Part shown: piece after piece, positions 8,142 through 17,133 of the stretch
Layout: each line of letters opens with the position of its first letter
Position numbering within the stretch: the first letter of the stretch is position 1
DNA from: Phenylobacterium deserti
Lineage (GTDB): Bacteria > Pseudomonadota > Alphaproteobacteria > Caulobacterales > Caulobacteraceae
Assembly: GCA_945874825.1 (NCBI GenBank)
Contig: CAMCIK010000010.1
Coordinates: 1-52,886 of the forward strand
Direction: 5' to 3'
Length of the DNA: 52,886 nucleotides
Program-made: the position numbers and the translations under genes
The notes under the pieces: model-generated
Database searches by the model: none
Told to the model about the DNA's origin: nothing
What the model saw: the letters and a program-made list of their open reading frames with translations, nothing else

Positions 8142-8951
8142 ATGACCATGGGCTTCGACGACATCTTTTCCATCCGGGGCAAGGTCGCCCTGGTCACCGG
8201 CGGCTCGCGCGGCATCGGCGAGATGATCGCCGCGGGCTTCCTGGCGGCGGGCGCCAAGGTCTACATCTCCTCGCGCAAGGCCGATGTCTGCGACGCCACC
8301 GCCGAGCGCCTCTCGAAGACCTACGGCGGGACCTGCATCTCCCTGCCGGCCGACCTGTCGCAGATGAGCGGCATCGAGTCCCTCGCCGCCCGCCTGGCGG
8401 AGAAGGAGGACAAGCTCGACATCCTGGTGAACAATGCCGGCGCCGCCTGGGGCGCGCCCATCGAGTCCTTCCCCGAGGTGGGCTGGGACAAGGTGATGGA
8501 CACCAACGTCAAGGGCGTCTTCTTCCTGACCCAGAAGCTCCTGCCCCTGCTGCGCAAGGCGGCGGCCGAGGGGGCCCCGGCGCGGGTGATCAACATCGGG
8601 TCCATCGACGGCCTGAAGTCGGCGGCCTTCGACACCTTCTCCTACGGCGCCTCCAAGGCCGCCGTGCACCACCTGACCCGCTTCCTGGCCTCGCACCTGA
8701 CCAAGGAGCGGATCCTTTGCAACGCCATTGCGCCCGGCCCCTATCCGACCTGGATGCTGTCCACCGGGGTGGGCTTTGGCGGCGAGACCGAGAACGCCGA
8801 CTGGGACCGGGTCGGCCGGGGCAACCCGTCGGGCCGGGTCGGGACCCCCGAAGACATTGCGGGCCTGGCCATCTTCCTGTCCTCGAGGGCCGGGGAGTTC
8901 GTGGTCGGCCAGGTCATCGCCAGCGACGGCGGGGCGGTGGGCACGTCGTGA
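8142..8951 (+). CDS. Short-chain dehydrogenase/reductase (SDR 1)
   Basis: A 269-aa classical SDR. The cofactor motif is TGGSRGIG (19-26), NNAG lies at 97-100, and the catalytic residues are Ser154, Tyr168 and Lys172 (Y-G-A-S-K). It should catalyse NAD(P)-dependent oxidation or reduction of an alcohol/ketone pair, or a 3-hydroxyacyl-CoA. The start at 8142 was chosen for its GGGAGAGAGA ribosome binding site and because the family begins just before the Rossmann motif. The longer open frame to 8019 is unlikely. It is divergent from the TonB receptor and converges with crotonase 2. In a BVMO pathway an SDR would supply the ketone from an alcohol, but the substrate is not visible in the sequence. 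Confidence 0.88.
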   Translation: MTMGFDDIFSIRGKVALVTGGSRGIGEMIAAGFLAAGAKVYISSRKADVCDATAERLSKTYGGTCISLPADLSQMSGIESLAARLAEKEDKLDILVNNAGAAWGAPIESFPEVGWDKVMDTNVKGVFFLTQKLLPLLRKAAAEGAPARVINIGSIDGLKSAAFDTFSYGASKAAVHHLTRFLASHLTKERILCNAIAPGPYPTWMLSTGVGFGGETENADWDRVGRGNPSGRVGTPEDIAGLAIFLSSRAGEFVVGQVIASDGGAVGTS

Positions 8952-8987
8952 GGCCAGCGCCAACCGTCGGCCGGCCGGAAGGCCAGC

Positions 8988-9806
8988 TCAGCGGCCGATG
9001 AAGACTGGCTCGCGCTTTTCCACGAAGGCGCGGGCCGCTTCCTTGTGGTCGGTCGTCTGCCCGCAGTGGACGTGGTGGGTGGCTTCCAGGTCCAGGCAGT
9101 CGTCCACCTCTCCGGACATGGCCCGGTTGAGGTTCTCCTTCATGTAGCGGTAGGCCACGGTGGGCCCGCCGGCCAGGCGCAGGGCGATCTCCCGGGTCCT
9201 GGCTGCCAGGTCCTCTGGTGCCGCGACCCAGTTGGCCAGGCCCAGGCGTAGGGCCTCCTCGGCGCTGACCCGCTCTGACAGGTAGTAGAGCTCGCGCGCC
9301 TTGGCTGAGCCCACCAGCTGTGTCAGGAAATAGGTGCCGCCATAGTCGCCCGAGAAGCCGACCCGGGCGAAGGCCGTGGTCAGGATGGCGCTGGTGGCCA
9401 TGATCCGCATGTCGCAGGCCAGGGCCAGGGACAGGCCCGCCCCGGCGGCCGGGCCGGGCAGGGCGGCCAGGGTGGGCTTGGGCATCTTGAACAGCCGCCC
9501 TGCCGTGGCCCTCTGGTTCACCCTCTGGCGGTGAATGGCCCCGTCGATGGAGCCGTCGCCGCCGCCCTGGTTGGACTCGTCCATGCCCTTGACGTCGCCG
9601 CCGGCGCAGAAGCCCTTGCCGGCGCCGGTCAGCACAATGACCTTCACCTCTGCGTCCAGTTCGGCCTTGGCCAGCTGGTCGGCCAGGGCCGCCGTCATGG
9701 CCCCGCTCATGGCGTTACGGGCCTCGGGGCGGTTGAGGGTGAGGGTCAGGACGCCGGCGTCGAGGTCGGCGAGCAGGTCCTGGGTTCCGGTGTCGATGGC
9801 GGCCAT
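8988..9806 (-). CDS. Enoyl-CoA hydratase/isomerase family protein (crotonase 2)
   Basis: A 272-aa crotonase. The oxyanion-hole motifs are FCAGGD (66-71) and GPAAGAG (118-124). Both classical hydratase glutamates are absent. The loop reads GFSGDYGG, with Asp154 a candidate catalytic acid as in some isomerase-like members. A 13-residue glycine-rich insertion (ESNQGGGDGSIDG) follows the first oxyanion segment. The ATG at 9806 has a GAGAGGA ribosome binding site; the upstream frame to 9911 is not family-like. It is divergent from the BVMO gene across about 230 bases. The family is clear. The reaction (isomerisation, C-C cleavage or hydration) is undetermined. Confidence 0.85.
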   Translation of the reverse strand: MAAIDTGTQDLLADLDAGVLTLTLNRPEARNAMSGAMTAALADQLAKAELDAEVKVIVLTGAGKGFCAGGDVKGMDESNQGGGDGSIDGAIHRQRVNQRATAGRLFKMPKPTLAALPGPAAGAGLSLALACDMRIMATSAILTTAFARVGFSGDYGGTYFLTQLVGSAKARELYYLSERVSAEEALRLGLANWVAAPEDLAARTREIALRLAGGPTVAYRYMKENLNRAMSGEVDDCLDLEATHHVHCGQTTDHKEAARAFVEKREPVFIGR

Positions 9807-9882
9807 GGGAAATCCTCTCGGTGAAGTCTTGGGGTCGGGCGGCGGTCCGCACGCGACTGTTGTTACAGATACCTTGCGTTCA

Positions 9883-9911
9883 GTTTCAGGCCCGCAGCGG
9901 GCCGGCGTCAA
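9883..9911 (-). promoter_or_regulatory. Possible sigma-70 type promoter of crotonase 2
   Basis: On the minus strand TTGACG (9906-9911) and TGAAAC (9883-9888) are 17 bases apart, about 77 bases before the crotonase 2 start. The -35 box is good and the -10 box poor. Confidence 0.25.
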
Positions 9912-9930
9912 CGACCTATCGTCCCCAGAC

Positions 9931-9944
9931 TGACGGAACCGTCA
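9931..9944. promoter_or_regulatory. Palindrome between crotonase 2 and BVMO genes, candidate operator
   Basis: TGACGGAACCGTCA is a perfect inverted repeat with two 6-bp arms and a 2-base centre. It lies in the divergent intergenic region, just upstream of the possible crotonase 2 promoter. A related half-site, GACGGTTC, occurs near 9971. A dimeric regulator such as a TetR protein could bind here, but no direct evidence links it to one. Confidence 0.4.
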
Positions 9945-10037
9945 TGCTTGACCCCCGCCGGAGGCGATGAGACGGTTCATACCGCAGTATCAAAACAGAC
10001 TTACGCGGGGGCAGCGCCTGCGACAGGGAGACCAGAC

Positions 10038-11861
<1,824 letters not shown>

Positions 11862-11868
11862 ATCGGGC

Positions 11869-12648
11869 ATGGGCCAGCTTTCCCTCGAGATCCGGGACGG
11901 GATCGCCGTCATCACCTTCAGCAATCCGCCGCTGCAGGTGATGACGCCCGCCACCCTGAACGAACTCAACCGGATGCTGCCAGACCTGAGGTCCGACGGC
12001 GTCCGCGCCATCGTCTTCACCGGGTCGGACGCCACCTACTTCATCCGCCACTTCTCCGTGGAGGAGCTGGACGAGAACACCCGGGGCGGCGGCGGCGGCT
12101 GGGACCGGCCCATGGCCGAGATCCTCTACGAGTTGGAGCACCTGCCCAAGCCCTTCATCTGCGCGCTCAACGGCTCGGCGGCGGGGGGCGGGCTGGAGTT
12201 CGCCCTGGCGGCGGACATCCGGGTGGCCAAGGATGGTCCCTTCCGCTTCGGCCTGCCGGAGGTGTCGGTGGGCATCCTGCCCGGCGGCGGCGGCACCCAG
12301 AGGCTGACCGCCATTGTCGGCCGGGGCCGGGCCCTGGAGATGATGCTGCGGCCCCGCCTGGTCTCGGCCCAGGAGATGCTGCAGTTGGGCGTCTTCCAGG
12401 AGGTGGTTCCGGCAGACAGCGCCGAGACCGCCCTGGACCGGGCCCTGGGCATCGCCCGGGAGATCGCTGGCCGGCCGGCCCGGGCCGTGGCCCACATCAA
12501 ACGCCTGGTCCGTGAGGCGGTCTCGCCCGTCACCATGGACATGCTCAAGCTGGAGGGCCGGCTCTTCGCCGACCTCATGACCGAGCCCGAGACCCAGGCC
12601 CTCCTCAAGGGTGTGGCCAACCAGCACCGGGCCGAGCGCGGCGGCTGA
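11869..12648 (+). CDS. Enoyl-CoA hydratase (crotonase 3, catalytic glutamates present)
   Basis: A 259-aa crotonase. Unlike the other three paralogues here it keeps both classical catalytic glutamates: Glu110 in GGGLE and Glu131 in LPEV. It also has the hydratase-like GILPGGGGTQRL loop. Its first oxyanion segment is unusual, reading YFIRHF where FCAGAD is usual. It is the best candidate in the window for true hydration of a 2-enoyl-CoA. The gene begins eight bases after the BVMO stop and is followed 45 bases later by SDR 2, suggesting a plus-strand operon of BVMO, hydratase and dehydrogenase. The ribosome binding site is weak, consistent with translational coupling. Confidence 0.88.
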   Translation: MGQLSLEIRDGIAVITFSNPPLQVMTPATLNELNRMLPDLRSDGVRAIVFTGSDATYFIRHFSVEELDENTRGGGGGWDRPMAEILYELEHLPKPFICALNGSAAGGGLEFALAADIRVAKDGPFRFGLPEVSVGILPGGGGTQRLTAIVGRGRALEMMLRPRLVSAQEMLQLGVFQEVVPADSAETALDRALGIAREIAGRPARAVAHIKRLVREAVSPVTMDMLKLEGRLFADLMTEPETQALLKGVANQHRAERGG

Positions 12649-12693
12649 ATTTCAACAGGCTCTGGCGGAACCCGGGCTTCAGGGAGGAATGCG

Positions 12694-13563
12694 ATGAAGG
12701 ACTTCAGCGGCAAGATCGCGGTGGTGACCGGCGGCGGCAGCGGCATCGGCAGGGCCCTCGTCCAGGCCCTGACCGCCGAGGGCTGCAGCGTGGCCATGTG
12801 CGACATCCGCGAGGCCGACATGCTTGAGACGGTCCGCATCGCTGAGAAGACCGCCGTCCAGGGGGTCAGGATCACCACCTTCGTGGCCGACGTGGCGCAG
12901 GAAAAGGAGACCCTCGCCTTCCGTGACCACACTGGCGAGCAGCACGAGACGGACCACGTCCACCTGCTGTTCAACAACGCTGGGATCGGCGGCGGCGGCA
13001 GCTTCGTCAACACCCCCCGCGACCAGTGGGAGCGAACCTTCGCGGTGTGCTGGTACGGGGTCTACTACAATGCCCGGGCCTTCCTGCCGATGCTGCTGAA
13101 GGCCCCCGAGGCGCACATGATCAACGTCTCGTCGGTCAATGGATTCTGGGCCTCACTCGGTCCGCAGACGGCCCACACGGCCTATTCCGCCGCCAAGTTC
13201 GCCGTGAAGGGCTTTACCGAGGCCCTCATCAACGACTTCCGCAACAACGCCCCGCACGTGAAGGCCAGCGTGGTCATGCCTGGCCATATCGGCACCAACA
13301 TCGCGATCAACTCCATGTCCGAGTTCGCGCCGCCGGAAGGTGCGACCGCCGAGGCCCGGGCCATGGGCGAGGCCTTCCGGGACAATGGCCTGCCGCCATC
13401 GGAGGCGGCGAAGATCATCCTGGACGGTGTCCGGGAGGAACGCTGGCGGATCCTGGTCGGTCCCGACGCGTTGGCCCTCGACAAGGCCGTGCGCGCTCAC
13501 CCGGAAGCGGCCTACGAGCACGGCATGGCGGATCTCGTCGCCCAGGCCCGCACCGAGGGCTAG
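12694..13563 (+). CDS. Short-chain dehydrogenase/reductase (SDR 2)
   Basis: A 289-aa classical SDR. TGGGSGIG lies at 12-19, NNAG at 94-97, and the catalytic residues are Ser147, Tyr164 and Lys168 (Y-S-A-A-K). A ~25-residue C-terminal extension follows the fold. AGGGAGGAATGCG gives a strong ribosome binding site. It is the third gene of the BVMO operon. A 3-hydroxyacyl-CoA or hydroxy-ketone dehydrogenase role would follow naturally from the neighbouring hydratase, but this is inference. Confidence 0.88.
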   Translation: MKDFSGKIAVVTGGGSGIGRALVQALTAEGCSVAMCDIREADMLETVRIAEKTAVQGVRITTFVADVAQEKETLAFRDHTGEQHETDHVHLLFNNAGIGGGGSFVNTPRDQWERTFAVCWYGVYYNARAFLPMLLKAPEAHMINVSSVNGFWASLGPQTAHTAYSAAKFAVKGFTEALINDFRNNAPHVKASVVMPGHIGTNIAINSMSEFAPPEGATAEARAMGEAFRDNGLPPSEAAKIILDGVREERWRILVGPDALALDKAVRAHPEAAYEHGMADLVAQARTEG

Positions 13564-13714
13564 ACCTGCCCCGGTTGACGGGTCCTCGATTTCATGGAAA
13601 TTTGAGTAAACGGTATCTCATGTAAGCCAGATTTTGTTGGGGTTCTTCGTCTATTTTCAGATCCTGCACTGCAATGAGAGTAGGTTTGGCTGAGCAATTT
13701 TGGGGAGTTGGGTC

Positions 13715-15352
13715 ATGACCCATGATCTGGTGATCCGCGGCGGTTCCGTGGTGGACGGTACCGGCGCAGCGGCGCGGACGGCGGACATCGCCATCGACGG
13801 GGGCCTGATCACGGCGATCGGCAAGGTCGAGGCCCGCGGCCGTCGCGAGATCGACGCCGATGGCCTTCTGGTCACCCCGGGCTTCGTCGACCTGCACACC
13901 CACCTCGACGCCCAGATCGGCTGGGATCCAGACCTGACCCCGGTCAGCTGGCATGGCGTGACCACCGCCCTCCTGGGCAATTGTGGCCTGACCTTTGCGC
14001 CCTGCAAGCCCGCCGACCGGCCTCTTCTGGCGGCCATGATGGAGACGGTCGAGGATATCCCCCGCGAGGCCATCCTGTCGGGCCTGCCCTGGACCTGGGA
14101 GGACTATGGCGGCTATCTCGACGCCCTGGACGGCATCCGTCCCGGGATCAACGTCGCGGGCCTGATCGGACACTGCGCCGTTCGCTACGCGGTCATGGGC
14201 GACCGGTCCTTCGCGGACCAGGCGACGCCCGACGAACTGGACCAGATGTGCGCCATCGTCGCCGAGGCCATGGACCGCGGTGCCATTGGCTTCTCCACCA
14301 ACCGTTACGAGCCCCACAAGGCGCCCGACGGCCGGTCCATCCCCGGCACCTTCGCAGACGTCTCCGAGCTGGTCGCCATCGCCCGGACGGTCGGCGCCCG
14401 GGGTGGATTGATGCAGGCGGTGGGCGCTTCGCCCGAGGTCCTGCAGGCCATCGGCGATGCCGGTGCCCGGGTCCTGTTCAGCTGGGGCGTCGGCGCCCAG
14501 AAGGGCGCGGGACGCGGCAGCGCGGACTTCCTCGACAAGATGATCGGCGAGCGGGACATGACGGCCATCATCCAGGTCCGCGGCACCGGCTTCATGTTCG
14601 GCCTGCAGTCCCATCTGCCTTTCCGCGGCGAGACCTGGAGCCGTATCCGTAAGCTGGACCTGGCCGGACGCCTCGAGGCCATCCGCGATCCGGCGACGCG
14701 CGAAGCCCTCACCGCCGAGGGTCGCCGGACCGACGACTGGAAGGACCTATCGACAATCTATGACCTCGGATCCGGTGACAGCCCCGACCACGGCCAGGAG
14801 GTCGGCCAGAACCTTCGTCGGACCATGGACGCGACGGGCAAGAGCTTCGTGGAGATCTTCCTCGACCGGGCCCTGGAGACCGACGGAAAGGCCCTCTTCA
14901 ACCTGCGCATGTTCTGCCAGGACCTTCACGAACTGGGCGACCTGATTTCCAACCGCAACATCTTGCCCAGCCTGGGCGACGCCGGCGCCCACGTCTCACA
15001 GATCATGGATGCCGACTGGTCAACCTTCGTCATGTCCTACTGGGTGCGTGACCGGGGCCTATATTCGGTCGAGGAGGGGGTGCGCCGCATCTCCTCCGCG
15101 CCGGCCCGGGTGCTGGGCCTTTCGGACCGCGGCGTCCTGGCCGCGGGCAAGCGGGCGGACCTCAATGTCATCGACCTGGCGGAACTGACCAGCCTCCAAC
15201 CGCAGATCGTCAACGACTTCCCGGGCGGCGCCCCGCGCTACATCCAGCGCGCCCGCGGCTACCGGGCCACCGTCGTGAACGGCTGCGTGAACATCGAGAA
15301 CGATCAGCATACGGGCGATCGTGCCGGCGAGGTCCTGCGCCGGGTGCACTGA
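13715..15352 (+). CDS. N-acyl-D-amino-acid deacylase-like amidohydrolase
   Basis: A 545-aa metal-dependent amidohydrolase of the D-aminoacylase/dihydroorotase-like branch. VIRGGSVVDGTG opens the small beta domain. His61 and His63 lie in PGFVDLHTHLD, a cysteine in LLGNCGLT, and the C-terminal part has DAGAHVSQ. Members hydrolyse N-acyl amino acids or related amides, using one or two zinc ions. There is no signal peptide, so the protein is cytoplasmic. The ATG at 13715 has GGGGAG upstream; an in-frame ATG five codons earlier is less well placed. A 151-base AT-rich gap separates it from SDR 2, so it probably has its own promoter. It ends at a strong terminator. The next two genes encode an exported porin and an exported amidohydrolase. 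Confidence 0.82.
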   Translation: MTHDLVIRGGSVVDGTGAAARTADIAIDGGLITAIGKVEARGRREIDADGLLVTPGFVDLHTHLDAQIGWDPDLTPVSWHGVTTALLGNCGLTFAPCKPADRPLLAAMMETVEDIPREAILSGLPWTWEDYGGYLDALDGIRPGINVAGLIGHCAVRYAVMGDRSFADQATPDELDQMCAIVAEAMDRGAIGFSTNRYEPHKAPDGRSIPGTFADVSELVAIARTVGARGGLMQAVGASPEVLQAIGDAGARVLFSWGVGAQKGAGRGSADFLDKMIGERDMTAIIQVRGTGFMFGLQSHLPFRGETWSRIRKLDLAGRLEAIRDPATREALTAEGRRTDDWKDLSTIYDLGSGDSPDHGQEVGQNLRRTMDATGKSFVEIFLDRALETDGKALFNLRMFCQDLHELGDLISNRNILPSLGDAGAHVSQIMDADWSTFVMSYWVRDRGLYSVEEGVRRISSAPARVLGLSDRGVLAAGKRADLNVIDLAELTSLQPQIVNDFPGGAPRYIQRARGYRATVVNGCVNIENDQHTGDRAGEVLRRVH

Positions 15353-15370
15353 GGCCCGGGTCTTCCAACC

Positions 15371-15399
15371 CAGCTTCAACACAACTCCTCTTGAAGCTG
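15371..15399 (+). repeat. 9-bp inverted repeat upstream of the terminator
   Basis: CAGCTTCAA (15371-15379) and TTGAAGCTG (15391-15399) are perfect inverted copies with an 11-base loop, immediately before the stronger terminator hairpin. It may be an RNA-stabilising hairpin at the 3' end of the amidohydrolase mRNA. Confidence 0.5.
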
Positions 15400-15404
15400 T
15401 AACT

Positions 15405-15443
15405 GCGCCGGAGCGGACTCTCGCTTCCGGCGCTCTTTTTTTT
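15405..15443 (+). terminator. Rho-independent terminator of the D-aminoacylase-like gene
   Basis: GCGCCGGAGCG (15405-15415) pairs with CGCTTCCGGCGC (15422-15433) with a single bulge and is followed by TCTTTTTTTT. This is the clearest terminator in the window and separates the amidohydrolase from the porin gene. Confidence 0.9.
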
Positions 15444-15486
15444 GCGATCTGCGAGGCAGGTGCCTGTCCAGAACGTAAATAAACAT

Positions 15487-15514
15487 TTGCATTAGCAGGG
15501 CCCGTTTTTCTAAA
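15487..15514 (+). promoter_or_regulatory. Possible promoter of the porin gene
   Basis: TTGCAT (15487-15492) and TCTAAA (15509-15514) are 16 bases apart in an AT-rich patch about 30 bases before the porin start codon, just after the terminator. Confidence 0.35.
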
Positions 15515-15545
15515 CTGGATCACCCTCGAACCCCTGGGCCCATTC

Positions 15546-17081
15546 GTGATCCATTCCCGTCGCAACTTGGTTTCGTCCCAGGTCCTGGCCGCAACGGCGG
15601 CCAGCCTCACCGTCCTCGCCGCTGCAGGGGCCTCGGCGGCAGAGGATCCGCAGGTGCAGAGGCTGAGGGAACAGCTTGAGCGCCAACAGGCGGTCATCGA
15701 AAGCCAGGAAGCCCGGCTGCAACAGCAAGAACGCCTGCTCCGGGATCTGGCTGCACGGATCGGGGCTCCCGCGCCTGCGACCGCCACCGTGTCAGCCGCC
15801 CCGGCGGCGGGCGCAGCCGTTGCTGCAGGCGCGTCCGTGGCGAAGGCGGACGCCGTCGACCAACTGGCCGTCTTGGATGCGGATGGCGGGCCAGATGGCG
15901 GTAGCGATCCGGAGCCAGCGCGCCCGGGGCCGGTCGGCACCCGTTTCGCCGGCCTGGATGTGACCCTGGCGGGGGCCCTTCGAACGACGGTCACCACCAC
16001 CACGGCCCGGATGCAGCCCGACGCCACCCCGTTCTTCGTTCTTCCGAAAATCCCGGGGGTCCCGGATGGGACGACCAAGATTGACGCGCGACTGTCGTCC
16101 CTCCTCATCAGCATAAAGGGTGCCCAACTGGGGGACTTCCAGCTGGGGGGCATGATCTACGCCTACCTGTTCGACGGCGACCTCCTGTCCGGGAAATACG
16201 GCCTGTATCCCGGCTTCGCCTACATCGACGCGACCAGCGACAAGTGGCGGTTCGCCGCCGGCCTTCAGCAGGACGTGTTCAGCCCGATGATCCCGAACAT
16301 GGTCGACCGCATGTCGGCATTCGCCGGCTCCGGCAATGCGGGCAACTCGTTCAAGCCGCAACTCCGGGTGGAACGGTTTTTCGTGAAGGGGTCCGACCGG
16401 CTTGTGATCCAGGGCGCCCTTGCGGATGCCCTGCCCAGCAACATCAAGCCTGGTTTCGCCAACTCGACCGAGAACACGGGTGTGCCCAACTTCGAGGGAA
16501 GGATCGCCTGGACCCGCGGAAACGATCGCGAGGCCACCCTGCCCTGGCCCAAGTATGTGCTGGGCGTGTCCGGGGCCACAGGCCGCTTCCGGACACTGTA
16601 TGACCGGAATCCGGACTCAGATGTCACTGACATCGGTTCCTATACCACCACCCTGAACGGCGTCGCTGTCGAGGGATCCTGGAGGCTCACGGACCGCTTT
16701 GGCGTCCAGGGCGAAGTCTACAGCGGCAAGGCGCTTGGGGCCTATCTCGCGACCGCCTTCCAGACTGTGAACAGCACCGAGCGCACGCCGATCTCCAGCG
16801 ATGGCTACTGGGGTGAGGCGGCCTATTACTGGACACCCAAGCTTCATTCCCACCTGGGCTACGGCATTGATCGTCCAGACAAGGGCGATGCCCCGGGAAT
16901 CGGGGCCAATGAGACCGCCTTCGCCAACCTCTTCTGGGATCCCAGCCCGATGACCACCCTCGGGTTCGAGGCGACCTGGCGCCAGACCGCCCTGCTCGCC
17001 GGCTTCGACCCCCTGGGCCGCCCCATCTATGTCGACAACGACGGCTTCGCCTTCATGCTGTCGTCGGAACTGCGCTTCTAA
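15546..17081 (+). CDS. Outer-membrane porin-like protein with N-terminal coiled coil
   Basis: A 511-aa exported protein. The signal peptide is residues 1-32 (ending ASAA before EDPQ). A Gln/Glu/Arg-rich coiled coil follows (about 34-72, LREQLERQQ...), then an Ala-rich linker and a long beta-strand-rich region with alternating hydrophobic residues, ending in phenylalanine (SSELRF). This layout resembles the DcaP family of trimeric porins, where the coiled coil sits in the periplasm and the barrel passes dicarboxylates or small negatively charged molecules. The start codon is GTG with no clear ribosome binding site, so the exact start is uncertain. It is followed 52 bases later by a secreted amidohydrolase, so the two may work together. 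The family assignment is moderate. Confidence 0.65.
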   Translation: MIHSRRNLVSSQVLAATAASLTVLAAAGASAAEDPQVQRLREQLERQQAVIESQEARLQQQERLLRDLAARIGAPAPATATVSAAPAAGAAVAAGASVAKADAVDQLAVLDADGGPDGGSDPEPARPGPVGTRFAGLDVTLAGALRTTVTTTTARMQPDATPFFVLPKIPGVPDGTTKIDARLSSLLISIKGAQLGDFQLGGMIYAYLFDGDLLSGKYGLYPGFAYIDATSDKWRFAAGLQQDVFSPMIPNMVDRMSAFAGSGNAGNSFKPQLRVERFFVKGSDRLVIQGALADALPSNIKPGFANSTENTGVPNFEGRIAWTRGNDREATLPWPKYVLGVSGATGRFRTLYDRNPDSDVTDIGSYTTTLNGVAVEGSWRLTDRFGVQGEVYSGKALGAYLATAFQTVNSTERTPISSDGYWGEAAYYWTPKLHSHLGYGIDRPDKGDAPGIGANETAFANLFWDPSPMTTLGFEATWRQTALLAGFDPLGRPIYVDNDGFAFMLSSELRF

Positions 17082-17133
17082 CCCCCCCAGGCCCCGGCCC
17101 GGGGCCGGTCACAATCGAAACCGGAGACTGCAA

